Assembly: GCA_943846785.1 (NCBI GenBank)
Contig: OX044367.1
Span: 248,001-312,000 of the forward strand
Source: SCGC-AAA076-P13 sp905478035
Lineage (GTDB): Bacteria; Pseudomonadota; Gammaproteobacteria; Magnimaribacterales; D2472
DNA length: 64,000 nucleotides
Reading direction: 5' to 3'
In this document: one piece after another, positions 26,298 to 36,138 of the stretch
How positions within the stretch are numbered: the stretch's first letter is position 1
Layout: the number at the start of each line of letters is the position of its first letter
Position numbers and translations under genes: made by a program
The notes under the pieces: generated by a model
Databases searched by the model: none
What the model was told of the DNA's origin: nothing
Seen by the model: only the letters and a program-made list of their open reading frames with translations

Positions 26298-27101
26298 CTA
26301 ACGATCATTGGTTGCTCTGCTGATTCGACTAAGTCCTTTCTTGCGCCGATAGATAGCTATTTTTCTCGAAGCATCAATGGATTGCGAAATTCTCTGCCAA
26401 AAAGGTTTTTTCTCCGGATACCAACTGTTAGATTTATCCGGTAAAACGCCGTCCAGAACAACTTCCCAATCCGGCGATGATTCGTATCCACAACCGACGA
26501 GATCTGGTGTCATTGTGCCGTGGATTGCCTGCTGTTGAACGATGCGACCGAGATGTTTTCGCCAGACACCGACACTGGTCGTTCCAATGGGACGGACGCC
26601 ACGCATTGCAACCTTTGACTTTTCAGACACTTGCGCGTGTTCATGGTACTCAGAAAATTTGTGTTGTTTCTCAAGCCATGGAAATTTTGCAGTGATTTGG
26701 TTTTGTGTGGCGTCAGGGTTATTTACGAAATCCTCGTACCGGATATTGAGAAAACGATCGTGGCCGAACAATGAGCGTGCACAGGCATGCAATTCACGCC
26801 AAAGCCTAATGTTCGAGTAGTACATATCCTCGCTCTTACCGTGCCGGCTAACGATGACATCACGCGGATCGCGCGTTACGTAAATGACATAGAGATTAGG
26901 ATCGTCGATGACTCCTGGCATGTACAACGTATCTTTGGGTCGTTTCGTGATAACCACATCGTTGTTTTTTGCGGTTACGAGGTGAAAGCGAATCTCATGG
27001 TCATAATGCTTGTTTGTCCGAAAACAAGTGGCCATCGCCTCGTGCAAGAGAGTAGTACCGGATCGCGGCGAGCAGGCAACAATGTGAATGTGCTTAAACA
27101 G
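26298..27101 (-). CDS. Sulfotransferase, unit 2
   Basis: Identical protein to that of unit 1, with the same CTG start (27101) preceded by AAGGAG and the same PAPS-binding motifs. Identity between units implies a recent duplication or an assembly duplication rather than selection-driven divergence. Confidence 0.78.
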   Translation of the reverse strand: MFKHIHIVACSPRSGTTLLHEAMATCFRTNKHYDHEIRFHLVTAKNNDVVITKRPKDTLYMPGVIDDPNLYVIYVTRDPRDVIVSRHGKSEDMYYSNIRLWRELHACARSLFGHDRFLNIRYEDFVNNPDATQNQITAKFPWLEKQHKFSEYHEHAQVSEKSKVAMRGVRPIGTTSVGVWRKHLGRIVQQQAIHGTMTPDLVGCGYESSPDWEVVLDGVLPDKSNSWYPEKKPFWQRISQSIDASRKIAIYRRKKGLSRISRATNDR

Positions 27102-27112
27102 ACGTCAACTCC

Positions 27113-27838
27113 TTAATTAGCCATTGCCGCTTCGTTATAGGCAGATATTAGTATTTGCCAATCGGCCAGTTGCCAATAAATATTATGTAATCGTTTTTCT
27201 TTCTCAAATGATCGCTTTAAACGCGCTATGTTTGAGTTTTTCCAATTACTGCCTTGTCTAATTTGGCATTTATCAAAATCAATTAACCAAACCTCGTTTT
27301 CTATATCGAGCATAATGTTGTGGATATTTAAATCGTGGAGATAAATCTGATGATGATGAAATTTGGCAATGGTTTGACCAATTTTTTTCCAAACATCAGC
27401 GGTTAAGCTGTTTGCTAGTAAAATATGATGTAAGTCCCTAGCGCTGGAAATTTTTTTTAAAATGATATCGGCTTGGTAATATAAGCCAGTCTTCTTCAAC
27501 ATCGCTGCGATCGGGGTTGGACAATTTAAATCCATATTTTTCATTTGCTGTAGCAGCTTAAATTCTCGCCATGCTCGTGATTTTTCAATACCTGTGTACA
27601 TATATTGATCACTTAGTACTTTTCCAATCAATCCGCCACGACGATAGTGCCGTAACACATATTCATTTTTGTTATGTTTAAAAAAGTAGGTGGTACCACG
27701 GCCGGTTGCCTGTCCTGTTATGGCATTTTGTGTCTTCCAATATTGACCCGTAAACATTTTTGGGACAGGTACAGGGAAATGGCCTGAATCAAACAACATG
27801 ATGTGGGACTTAACTGATTTTTGTTTTATGTATGCCAT
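27113..27838 (-). CDS. kdkA: Kdo kinase, unit 2
   Basis: Identical 241-residue protein to the copy at 24393-25118; see there for motifs. Same spacing to both neighbours. If real, the duplication doubles the dose of the LPS inner-core module. Confidence 0.83.
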   Translation of the reverse strand: MAYIKQKSVKSHIMLFDSGHFPVPVPKMFTGQYWKTQNAITGQATGRGTTYFFKHNKNEYVLRHYRRGGLIGKVLSDQYMYTGIEKSRAWREFKLLQQMKNMDLNCPTPIAAMLKKTGLYYQADIILKKISSARDLHHILLANSLTADVWKKIGQTIAKFHHHQIYLHDLNIHNIMLDIENEVWLIDFDKCQIRQGSNWKNSNIARLKRSFEKEKRLHNIYWQLADWQILISAYNEAAMAN

Positions 27839-27842
27839 GTAA

Positions 27843-28748
27843 CTATTTTTGGCTTAAACGGATATTACTACGCACTTTAGACAATTGAGAATTTTCTTTA
27901 TAACGTCCTTTTGTAACATGATGAATATGAAAAACACCATCAATATGCTTAGGCTCACCATCAGTGCCAAGTAGCCAGCGAAAGGCGGTGTCTTCATAGG
28001 TTTTACGCCAACGGTCAGATTCAGTTTGAAATATTGACAGTTTTTCACAATAACCTATAGCACGAGCAACGTCACCATGAACAATTTGAAATGGGCCGCG
28101 TGCTTTATCACGGGATTTGCCACGCTCGTATAAACTGAAATTTTCTGTTTCTATATCGATAACTTGTGGTTGGGCATCATTTGACAATAATGGGTCATCA
28201 TCTTCTAACATCTCAGTGATTTTTTCTTCTTTAGGAAAAAACAATGAACCTTTCTCGCCTTGTAAACTATCGGCGAGTGAGTCTAAGCAGTTCTCATAAA
28301 AGATAATGTCGCAATCTGTAAACCATATCCAGTCAGCTTCTGTTGACCGCGCAGCCATATTTCGGCCTATACCACGTCTAAAGAGCTTTCCTTTGGTAAG
28401 AGGGTGGAAATTCCAAGTTATATTTGGCGTGGTTATTTGACTAAAGAAGTCCAATGTAGCCTTTGTTTTAGTATCTTCTTTAGCATAAAAAACGGTCACA
28501 GTTAAATTTAGTTTCGTTGGTGGATAGTTTACAAACGAACTTAATTGATAGGTTAACATGTTGGCATAACCCCAGCAGTGACTAACAATTTCTAAATCAA
28601 ACTTTCCCTTTACTGCCTTGCGATCTGCTTCAGCAGGTATTTTATCGCGAAACAATGACTGCGGTAAAATACGACCAAACACTAAACGATAAGCTTGTAT
28701 AGCAAAGCTATTAAAGACATTTGGTGAAAATGTTTTTGTTTCTATCAT
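27843..28748 (-). CDS. Glycosyltransferase, GT2-like, unit 2
   Basis: Identical to the copy at 25123-26028, ATG at 28748, with the same DxD site. Upstream sequence up to 28978 repeats that of unit 1. Confidence 0.75.
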   Translation of the reverse strand: MIETKTFSPNVFNSFAIQAYRLVFGRILPQSLFRDKIPAEADRKAVKGKFDLEIVSHCWGYANMLTYQLSSFVNYPPTKLNLTVTVFYAKEDTKTKATLDFFSQITTPNITWNFHPLTKGKLFRRGIGRNMAARSTEADWIWFTDCDIIFYENCLDSLADSLQGEKGSLFFPKEEKITEMLEDDDPLLSNDAQPQVIDIETENFSLYERGKSRDKARGPFQIVHGDVARAIGYCEKLSIFQTESDRWRKTYEDTAFRWLLGTDGEPKHIDGVFHIHHVTKGRYKENSQLSKVRSNIRLSQK

Positions 28749-28916
28749 GATAAATAAGTAAGCCAACTCATTTCTTAAAAAACTTTTTTATGCTTTCTAA
28801 CAAAATTTACTCGACAGTACACGACTGAGTTCAACAGGGGGGGTTCTTTACCTTCGCTGTTAGGGTTACTACAAATCGACTTCATTTTCACTACCGTAAT
28901 GATATCTCGTTTATAA

Positions 28917-28939
28917 AAAAAGAGGTATCCCCTCTTTTT
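28917..28939. terminator. Bidirectional terminator-like hairpin (unit 2 copy)
   Basis: Same AAAAAGAGG / CCTCTTTTT stem as at 26197-26219. Confidence 0.7.
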
Positions 28940-28978
28940 ATTGAATACTTTTAATAATTATTAATTTATGAAGCAACC

Positions 28979-29034
28979 TCAGAATGCGGGATTAAAGCGA
29001 AAGTTGAGGTTGACTTATTCCACTGTGACTGACT
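28979..29034. repeat. Right copy of 56-bp direct repeat with glmS-end-like core
   Basis: Matches 23482-23537 at 42 of 56 positions without gaps. Its last 20 bases (29015-29034) differ from the true glmS end (31100-31119) at only two positions; both are third codon positions. Read on the minus strand they give S-V-T-V-E-stop. Confidence 0.65.
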
Positions 29035-29117
29035 GGTTTTGAACAGAGAATTAGATTTCTTTCCCTGAAACCCTTTATGGAAACTCTGATAAAACTTTAT
29101 ATATTTTTCTTCCATAC

Positions 29118-29516
29118 TTATAAAAGTAGCATAATCGACGTCCTGATGAGACCCAAGAAACCAACAAAAGTTAGTGCCATACCACCAATTCTTAAAAACA
29201 TATTTGGTTTCAAAAAAGAAAAAACTATTCCGTGCATCAATCTCCCGACCGTAAATGCTATTCCAGAGAAATAAAGTTGAGTTTGAGGTGCCCCTGATAA
29301 TTCAAGAATAAACATTAAAATTAAGAATAGTGGAGCATATTCGACTAGATTTCCGTGCCCTCTGATGGACCTTTGAAGAGTTTTGTCATCAACAATCCTA
29401 TTGGGTTTGTGAAGAAATTTTGTGACGGGACTTCCTCTGAGGTCGAGAACTCTAAAAGATAGAATTATCATAAATGATGAAAGTATCGTGGCAAATATTA
29501 GAGTAATTTCTGGCAT
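29118..29516 (-). CDS. MAPEG family membrane protein (island copy)
   Basis: 132 residues, four hydrophobic helices. Contains the motif R-S-I-R-G-H-G-N-L-V-E-Y-A-P-L (consensus R-x-x-x-N-x-x-E-Y), N-terminal LRVLDLRGSPV and FSGIAFTVGRLMHGIVF. It belongs to the YecN/MAPEG branch, unlike the divergent MAPEG at 14908. It lies between two glmS-end-like cores (29015 and 29547), so it forms its own cargo block. Confidence 0.82.
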   Translation of the reverse strand: MPEITLIFATILSSFMIILSFRVLDLRGSPVTKFLHKPNRIVDDKTLQRSIRGHGNLVEYAPLFLILMFILELSGAPQTQLYFSGIAFTVGRLMHGIVFSFLKPNMFLRIGGMALTFVGFLGLIRTSIMLLL

Positions 29517-29546
29517 GTTTATAAATTTATAATTCTCTGTTTTGTT

Positions 29547-29566
29547 CTACTCCACCGTAACAGAGT
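29547..29566 (-). repeat. glmS 3'-end-like core between cargo blocks
   Basis: Minus strand reads S-V-T-V-E-stop (TCT GTT ACG GTG GAG TAG), differing from true glmS codons only at third positions in those six codons. It separates the MAPEG gene from the cadherin/SGNH lipoprotein. Confidence 0.55.
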
Positions 29567-29579
29567 ATCCATAACCAAA

Positions 29580-30737
29580 TTATTGTTGTTTGTAATTTTG
29601 GTCATGAAGATCCATTATATTTTCAGCGATTGTATGTAAGTCAGTATTAAAACCTGTGTCGGCGTCATTGGTTCTTAAGTTAACCCCATATAACCCATTC
29701 AACCATATTAGCGCTCCTGTGTTAACAACAATTTTACCTTGATGTCCCTTTGTATCTCTAAATATTGAATCATCATAGGAACCAAATAAGGAAATATCAT
29801 CAAGCAATAAATTATTTTCATACTGATCAACCAAATCAAATGTTGCCCACCCGGTTGGAAGAGTAAATATTTCTGTTGAAGGGTATATTTCGCGCAACTG
29901 ATCAATGACAGCCTTATGCGAGAGATCGCTAACCAAATACCCATATAAATCTCTTATATTGTTATACCCATAATCTTCTGCTACTTGCTGCCAGTCTGCT
30001 GGAAAATCTATGGGTGGAATGTGTACAAATATTTTTATGTTGGGGTTATTTTGCAAAGCATAATCTATCCATTCTGTAAAACCTGATAAAGGGTTATTTT
30101 CATTTAAATACCAAGTCATCCCAAGAATGTCGATGTTCCCAGAATCTAGAATTTGTTTAATTTCTGTGTTTGTGTCTTCTTTTGTCCATAATCCAATTGG
30201 TGTGCCGTAAACGCCGCCTCTCATAACGATAGTATCTCTGTGTTCTAAAAAGTCTGCATCTAGTGCTAACTCGCTGAATCTTTCAGCGTAAGGTCTAAAG
30301 AAACTATTACCCATGAGTAACATATTTGATCCACCCATGCCCTCAAGAACATCGTTAATGGAAATTATTATTCCAAGCGATGAGGATAATGAACCATCTG
30401 ATGCAATTATGGTTACTTCATAAATATTATCTTGATTACTGTCTTGTGGATTTTCATAGTCTGGTGGCGAAATAAAAGATAGTTCTCCAGACAAGCTCCC
30501 TATTGTCATTAATGCTGAGTCAGAACCTTCAATGGAATAGGTTATATTGTCCCCCTCGGCATCTGTTGCTTGAATAGTAGTTACCTGAGTGGTGTTTTCA
30601 TCAATTGCAAAATCAATTAAACCTACAAGTTGAGGTGCTGTATTTACTTGTTCGGGTGTCTCACTATTGCTTCCCCCGCCGCCACATCCTACAAGAGCGG
30701 TTACTAGAATAATTAGATATCTATAGTTTTGTTCCAT
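29580..30737 (-). CDS. Lipoprotein with cadherin-like domain and SGNH-hydrolase-like domain
   Basis: 385 residues. Lipobox around TALVGCGGGG. A cadherin-like repeat follows (NTAPQLVGLIDFAIDENTTQVTTIQATDAEGDNITYSI ... SPPDYENPQD, DGSLSS), then from about 135 an SGNH-like domain: NMLLMGNSFFRPYAERF as block I (Gly-Asn-Ser) and a late DTKGHQGK as the Asp-x-x-x-His block. If active, it would be an esterase or acetyl-modifying enzyme held on the outer membrane by the lipid anchor. The pairing of cadherin and SGNH in one short lipoprotein is uncommon. Confidence 0.7.
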   Translation of the reverse strand: MEQNYRYLIILVTALVGCGGGGSNSETPEQVNTAPQLVGLIDFAIDENTTQVTTIQATDAEGDNITYSIEGSDSALMTIGSLSGELSFISPPDYENPQDSNQDNIYEVTIIASDGSLSSSLGIIISINDVLEGMGGSNMLLMGNSFFRPYAERFSELALDADFLEHRDTIVMRGGVYGTPIGLWTKEDTNTEIKQILDSGNIDILGMTWYLNENNPLSGFTEWIDYALQNNPNIKIFVHIPPIDFPADWQQVAEDYGYNNIRDLYGYLVSDLSHKAVIDQLREIYPSTEIFTLPTGWATFDLVDQYENNLLLDDISLFGSYDDSIFRDTKGHQGKIVVNTGALIWLNGLYGVNLRTNDADTGFNTDLHTIAENIMDLHDQNYKQQ

Positions 30738-30834
30738 ATGTATTTTTATAAGTAAGTTACGTATTAAATATAGATTGAGAATTGCTTTCCAATAGTCAGT
30801 ATTGGTAACTTTATTAAGATATCACATGATTTTC

Positions 30835-30889
30835 ATATTTTTATGAGGGTAAGTTGGAAAAGATTCTTTTTCAGATTGGTCTTGATCAA
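30835..30889. repeat. 55-bp direct repeat, copy A
   Basis: Begins ATATTTTTATGAGGG and ends TCTTGATCAA; one mismatch to copy B 195 bases to the right. Confidence 0.85.
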
Positions 30890-31029
30890 TTGCATATTGT
30901 GTTATCTTATCGTTTGCTTCAGGAATACCTGAAGTCATTGTCAATCTCATTCTTCTTTGCTGAGAATAACCTGACTCACTTACATGAATCGTCTCATTGA
31001 TTGGTGTTTTTATTATGTATAAGATTTAT

Positions 31030-31084
31030 ATATTTTTATGAGGGTAAGTTGGAAAAGATTCTTTTTCAGATTGATCTTGATCAA
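31030..31084. repeat. 55-bp direct repeat, copy B, next to glmS stop
   Basis: Matches copy A at 54 of 55 positions. Lies 15 bases beyond the glmS stop codon, the zone where Tn7-type elements integrate. Confidence 0.85.
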
Positions 31085-31099
31085 CCGAGAAACCTTTCC

Positions 31100-32927
31100 T
31101 TATTCCACCGTAACTGACTTTGCTAGATTCCTTGGTTGATCAATATCTGTTCCTCTTAGTAAGGCGACTTCATATGAAAGAATCTGTAGAGGAATGTTAT
31201 ATACAATAGGAGTTAAGAAGAAATCACATTTTGGCATATGAACAAGCTCACCAGCCTTAACATCCATTTTTACCGATGGATCAGCAAAAACATATAGCGT
31301 GCCACCTCTTGCTTTTACTTCCTCAAGATTAGAAATTAATTTTTCAGCTATTTCGCTTTCAGGTGCCAATGCAATAACTGGCATATTCTCATCAATAAGA
31401 GCCAGTGGTCCATGCTTTAACTCGCCTGCTGGGTATGCCTCTGCATGAATATAAGAAATCTCTTTTAAGTTTTAAGGCGCCCTCTTTTGCAATTGGATAA
31501 AAAATTCCTCTGCCTAAGAAAAGAGCATTGTCCTTGTTTGCAATACTTGGCGCTATTGCTGCGATTTGTTCTTTTTGCAGCAGTGATTCTGAAATTGTTT
31601 CTGGTAATAATCTTAGTGCATTAACAATTCTGCCTCTTAATTTGGGATTTAAGTCTTTGCTTTTGGCTAAAGAAAGAGCAAGCAACATAAGAGCAGCTAG
31701 CTGAGTGGTGAACGCTTTGGTTGAGGCAACTCCAATTTCTGGGCCAGCATTAGTAAAAAGCACAAAGTCAGACTCTCTTGCTAGTGAACTTGTTGGAACA
31801 TTACAAATAGCTAGAGAAGCCAAATAATTCTTTTCTTTTGCGTAGCTCAGCGCTGCCAATGTGTCTGCAGTCTCTCCAGATTGAGAAATGGTTATGATTA
31901 ATGAATCATCATCTACATGAGGGTTTCTATATCTGTATTCACTAGCGTAATCTATTTGACATGGGAGTTCAGCTATAGATGAAAACCAATTTGCTGCTAC
32001 TCTTCCAGCATGAAGGCTAGTTCCACAAGCAACAATTTGTATTCGTTTAACTTTTGCAAAAATATCGCTAGAACCTAATCCAAAAATATTATCTAAGACA
32101 TCTTCTCCACCTATTCTTCCATCGATAGTATTGGATACTGCTTCAGGTTGTTCATAGATTTCTTTTTCCATAAAGTGTCTATAGTCACCTTTTGAGGTTG
32201 CTTGGTTTGAAATATCTATATGGGTTACTTCTCTGGTAACTTCTTTTTTAGAGCTATCAAAAATTTTATAAGAGTTCGCTGATATTTCTGCAACATCTCC
32301 ATCTTCTAGAAAGATAAAATCGTTTGTCATTTGTGCTATAGCTAAAGGGTCAGAGGCGGCAAATATTTCATCCGTGCCAAGGCCAATTAACAAAGGCGAC
32401 TTGTTTCTTGCTACAACTAAATTAGTATTATCTTTAATGTCTATAGCAGCTATTGCATAAGCTCCTTCAAGTTTTTCTTTTGCTAAATACATTGCATCGA
32501 GCATGCTGTTACCTTCATTCATATGCAGATCAAGTAAATGCGCTATAAGCTCTGAGTCGGTTTGGGATGAAAACTCATAGCCGTCGCTCATTAGGGATTC
32601 TCGCAAGTCCACATAGTTTTCAATAATGCCGTTATGAACGATATATACAGAGTCTTTTGATTTATGTGGGTGGGCATTTATCTCTGAAGGCTCTCCATGA
32701 GTTGCCCATCTTGTATGCGCAATGCCGAGCTTACTCTTTGGCTTTTCAGCAATCATTTTATCTTCGAGAAGCTGAACTTTACCTAATGCACGCAAGTGAG
32801 CAATTGATTCATTTTGATGCAAGGCGATTCCTGCTGAGTCATAGCCTCTATATTCCATTTTATGGAGCCCTTGAACTAGTAATTTACCAACGTTTCTTGT
32901 TGATGCTGCAGCAATGATTCCGCACAT
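31100..32927 (-). CDS. glmS: Glutamine--fructose-6-phosphate aminotransferase (frame broken once)
   Basis: Makes glucosamine-6-phosphate from fructose-6-P and glutamine, first step to UDP-GlcNAc. The N-terminal glutaminase starts MCGIIAAA with catalytic Cys2; two SIS domains follow and the protein ends with the family's LAKSVTVE. One extra base at about 31462-31469 (minus strand CTTAAAAGAG, expected CTTAAAGAG) shifts the frame in the stretch expected to read KEGALKLKEISYIHAEAYP. Both sides are well conserved, so I annotate one gene. It follows glmU by 2 bases, as in Escherichia. Confidence 0.88.
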
Positions 32928-32929
32928 AT

Positions 32930-34286
32930 TTAATCCTTTTTCTTAGACCAATCTTTTTTATTTTCTTGTTTGGCTCTACCAAAACCAAGAGCATTATCAG
33001 GGACATCTTTTTGATAACCGAGCCTGCAGCAACTGTTGCGTTTGAACCAACAGTAACTAGGTGCAACTAATGATGAATTGCTTCCAATAAAACTTCCGTC
33101 TCCAATAACAGTTTTGTGTTTATCTTTGCCATCATAATTACAAGTTATTGTTCCAGCTCCGATGTTGGTACCTTCACCCACTTCGGTGTCGCCAAGATAA
33201 GTAAAGTGATTTGCTTTAGATCCTTTGCCAAGAGTAGAGTTTTTCGTTTCAACAAAATTTCCAACCTTAGCTGTATTTTCTATATTACTTCCCACTCGCA
33301 ACCTTGCATAAGGACCAATAACACAATCGTCCCCAATAATTGCTTGATCGATATGTGAAAAGGCTTCGATTTTAGAATTGCTTCCAATGACAGAGTCTTT
33401 GATAATTGTATTTGGACCTATTGAAACATTGTCTCCAAGTGTAACTGTTCCCTCTAAAATTACATTGACATCTATGGAACAATCTTTTCCAGCAGTCAAC
33501 ATCCCCTCTAATATCTAGTCTAGATTTATCGGATATAGTAACGCCTTGATTGAAAAGTTCCTCTGAATTCATTTTTCTATAAATGGCCTCTAGTTGTGCT
33601 AGTTCTTGTTTGCTATTTGCTCCCTTAACTTCATCGTTAGAAGCATTATATGTTTTTATTTTAATACCATTTTGGCTCAAAATTGAAACTAAATCAGTTA
33701 AATAGTATTCATTTGCTGCATTATCATTCTTAATCTCTTTCAAACCCTCTTCTATAAGATCTTTAGAACCGCATAAAACGCCAGTAAAAATTTCATTAAT
33801 TTCTTTATCAGACTCCGAAGCGTCTTTCTCTTCAACTATTGCAAGAGCATGGCCACTTGCGTCTTTCTTAACTCTTCCATAGCCAAATGGGTTCTCTAAA
33901 ACAGTGGTTAGGATTGAAAGGCCGCTATCTGATGATTTTATTAAATTATCTAATGTTTCTCTTCTTATGAGTGGGACGTCTCCATATAAGACAAGAATTT
34001 TAGAAGCACTAACAGTTGACTTTAGGCCACACTTTACTGCATCACCGGTACCAATTGCCATAGGCTGCTCAGCAATAGAGATGTTTAAAGAATAGTTTTT
34101 TGATTCTTCAATAATTGATTCTTTGTCATAACCAACTACCAAAGTAATATCTGGGCTAATAGATCCAGCAGTGGCGCATATTTTTTGTAACATAGAGCTA
34201 CCCCCAACCTTTTGAAGGGCTTTAGCTCTATTTGATTTCATTCTTGAGCCTTCTCCGGCTGCAAGTATTATGGTGTGTAAGCTCAC
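32930..34286 (-). CDS. glmU: Bifunctional UDP-GlcNAc pyrophosphorylase / GlcN-1-P acetyltransferase (three indels)
   Basis: N-terminal uridylyltransferase with LAAGEGSRMKS near the start, and C-terminal left-handed beta-helix (SIGPNTIIKDSVIGSNS, YLGDTEVGEGTNIGAGTITCNYDG). Frame breaks: one extra base near 33495-33500 (…RGDV|TAGKDC…), one extra near 33057-33061 (…LVAP|VTVGSNATVAAG…) and one missing A near 33007-33012 (…SVIK|KDVPDN…). The last two compensate each other. Conserved sequence continues in the new frame each time. Supplies UDP-GlcNAc for peptidoglycan and LPS. Confidence 0.87.
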
Positions 34287-34312
34287 AGTAATTTAAATAT
34301 TAAATATCTACC

Positions 34313-34726
34313 TTACTGGTTTTTACGTAGTTTTTGAATAGTTTTTAATCTTGCTACAGCTTCGGCTAGTTGAGCAGCTGCTTTAGCATAGTCTAAAGTC
34401 GCATCTTTATTGGCTAAGTCTTGTTCTGCTGATTCTTTTGCTTTAATTGCTTCGGCTTCATCTAGACTGTCTGCTCTTTCAGCAGTATCGGATAATACTG
34501 TTACAAGATCTGGTTGGATTTCTAAAAACCCACCTGAACAAAAAAATGCCTCTTCTTCAGATCCATTTTGAACCCTGACTGGCCCTGCAGCTAATCCAGT
34601 TAATAATGGCGTATGACCAGGAGCGATACCAAGCTCACCAAGAGATCCTGTTGCATAAACCATAGTGGCTTCGCCAGAATATATTTCTTCATTAGAAGAA
34701 ACTATGTTGATCTTGATTGTGCTCAT
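34313..34726 (-). CDS. atpC: ATP synthase F1 epsilon subunit
   Basis: 137 residues: N-terminal beta-sandwich (INIVSSNEEIYSGEATMVYATGSLGELGIAPGHTPLLTGL) and C-terminal two-helix arm. Intact. Couples rotation and regulates ATP hydrolysis. Last gene of atpIBEFHAGDC, 26 bases before glmU. Confidence 0.93.
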   Translation of the reverse strand: MSTIKINIVSSNEEIYSGEATMVYATGSLGELGIAPGHTPLLTGLAAGPVRVQNGSEEEAFFCSGGFLEIQPDLVTVLSDTAERADSLDEAEAIKAKESAEQDLANKDATLDYAKAAAQLAEAVARLKTIQKLRKNQ

Positions 34727-34728
34727 AG

Positions 34729-36128
34729 TTATAAAGTTTTAGCCTTTTCTACTGCTTCTTCTATAGTTCCAACCATATAGAATGCTTGTTCAGGTAAATG
34801 ATCATAATCACCAGCAAGCAATCCTTTAAATGCTTTAATGGTGTCATCTAAAGAAACATATTTTCCTGGTGTACCTGTAAATATCTCAGCAACAAAGAAT
34901 GGCTGTGATAAGAATTTTTGAGCTTTTCTTGCTCTTGCAACCAAGCCCTTATCTTCTTCAGAAAGCTCATCCATTCCAAGAATGGCAATAATATCTTTCA
35001 ATTCATTATATCTTTGTAGTATTTTTTGAACTCCTTGAGCAACTGCGTAGTGTTCATCACCAACAACAAACGGATCAAGCTGTCTACTTGTTGAATCTAA
35101 TGGATCTACAGCAGGATAAATACCTAGCTCTGAGATTTGTCTTGATAGAACAACTGTTGCATCCAAATGGGCAAAGGTTGTAGCAGGAGATGGGTCGGTT
35201 AAATCATCAGCTGGAACATATACAGCTTGAATTGAAGTAATAGAGCCTGTTTTAGTAGAAGTAATTCTTTCCTGTAGAGCTCCCATTTCTTCTGCAAGAG
35301 TTGGCTGATATCCAACAGCAGAAGGCATTCTTCCTAATAGAGCTGAAACCTCAACACCGGCAAGTGTATAACGGTAAATATTATCAATAAATAACAGAAC
35401 ATCTTTTCCATCATCTCTAAATTTTTCAGCCATTGTTAAGCCTGTTAGAGCAACTCTAAGTCTGTTTCCTGGAGGCTCATTCATCTGACCGTAAACCATG
35501 GCAACTTTTGACTCTTCGGGTTTATCTATATTAACAACACCAGATTCTTGCATTTCATAGTAGAAATCATTTCCTTCTCTTGTTCTCTCACCAACACCTG
35601 TGAATACTGAAAGCCCAGAATGCTGAAGAGCAATATTATTAATAAGCTCCATCATGTTAACTGTTTTACCAACACCAGCACCACCAAATAAACCAACCTT
35701 TCCGCCTTTTGCAAATGGGCACATTAAGTCGATAACTTTAATACCTGTTTCTAAGAATATCATTAGATGCTGACTGATCTGTATAGCTAGGTGGTTTTCT
35801 GTGAATTGGCATTTTTTCTTTTTCGCCAATAGGTCCTTTTTCATCAATTGGATTTCCTAAAACATCCATGATTCTTCCTAAGAGTTGGTTGTCCAACTGG
35901 AACTGAAATAGGCGCATTAGTTCTTGAAACAGCTAAACCTCTTTTTAATCCCTCTGTGACGCCCATGGCAATAGTTCTGACAACTCCATCGCCAAGCTGC
36001 TGTTGAACCTCAAGAGTTGTTCCACTCTCATCGATCATTAAAGCTTCATATACTTTTGGAATATTATTTTTATCGAATTCGACATCAATAACCGCTCCAA
36101 TAATTTGTGTAACTGTTCCGTTGCTCAT
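34729..36128 (-). CDS. atpD: ATP synthase F1 beta subunit (two indels)
   Basis: The ATG at 36128 has AAGGAG upstream and starts MSNGTVTQIIGAVIDVEF. Walker A GGAGVGKTVN and DELSEEDK-type C-terminus are present. Two extra bases break the frame: near 35876-35882 (CTTAGGA for L-G; …QPTL|GRIMDVLGNP…) and near 35749-35755 (CTTAGAA for L-E; …DIL|ETGIKVIDLM…). Conserved residues resume at once in the new frame. Catalytic subunit of F1 that binds ADP and phosphate. Confidence 0.9.
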
Positions 36129-36138
36129 ATTTTTCTCC

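Larger units (their letters stand above)
26291..29010. repeat. Tandem duplication, unit 2 (2,720 bp)
   Basis: Second copy of 23571-26290, offset exactly 2,720. It ends directly before a glmS-3'-end-like core (29015-29034). One base difference was noticed against unit 1 (28907). Confidence 0.93.
28767..29117. other. 350-bp intergenic stretch: end of unit 2 and right junction
   Basis: No gene supported. Contains the second terminator hairpin (28917-28939), the 27-bp core (28979-29005), the glmS-end-like core (29015-29034), and about 80 AT-rich bases before the MAPEG gene stop. Confidence 0.6.
30738..31099. other. 362-bp intergenic region downstream of glmS
   Basis: No gene seen. It contains two 55-bp direct repeats (30835-30889, 31030-31084) with one mismatch, enclosing a 140-bp segment that carries a 7-bp stem hairpin CTTCAGG-AATA-CCTGAAG (30917-30934). 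Confidence 0.7.

Noticed and set aside
23482..31119. Classical Tn7 insertion
   Set aside because: No tnsABCD genes; Tn7 does not duplicate the glmS end, whereas the cores seen here do.
35749..35882. Programmed +1 frameshifting at CTT-AGN as the firm explanation
   Set aside because: dnaA (near 50170) and gyrB (near 53920) contain CTT-AGA in frame with normal conserved products.
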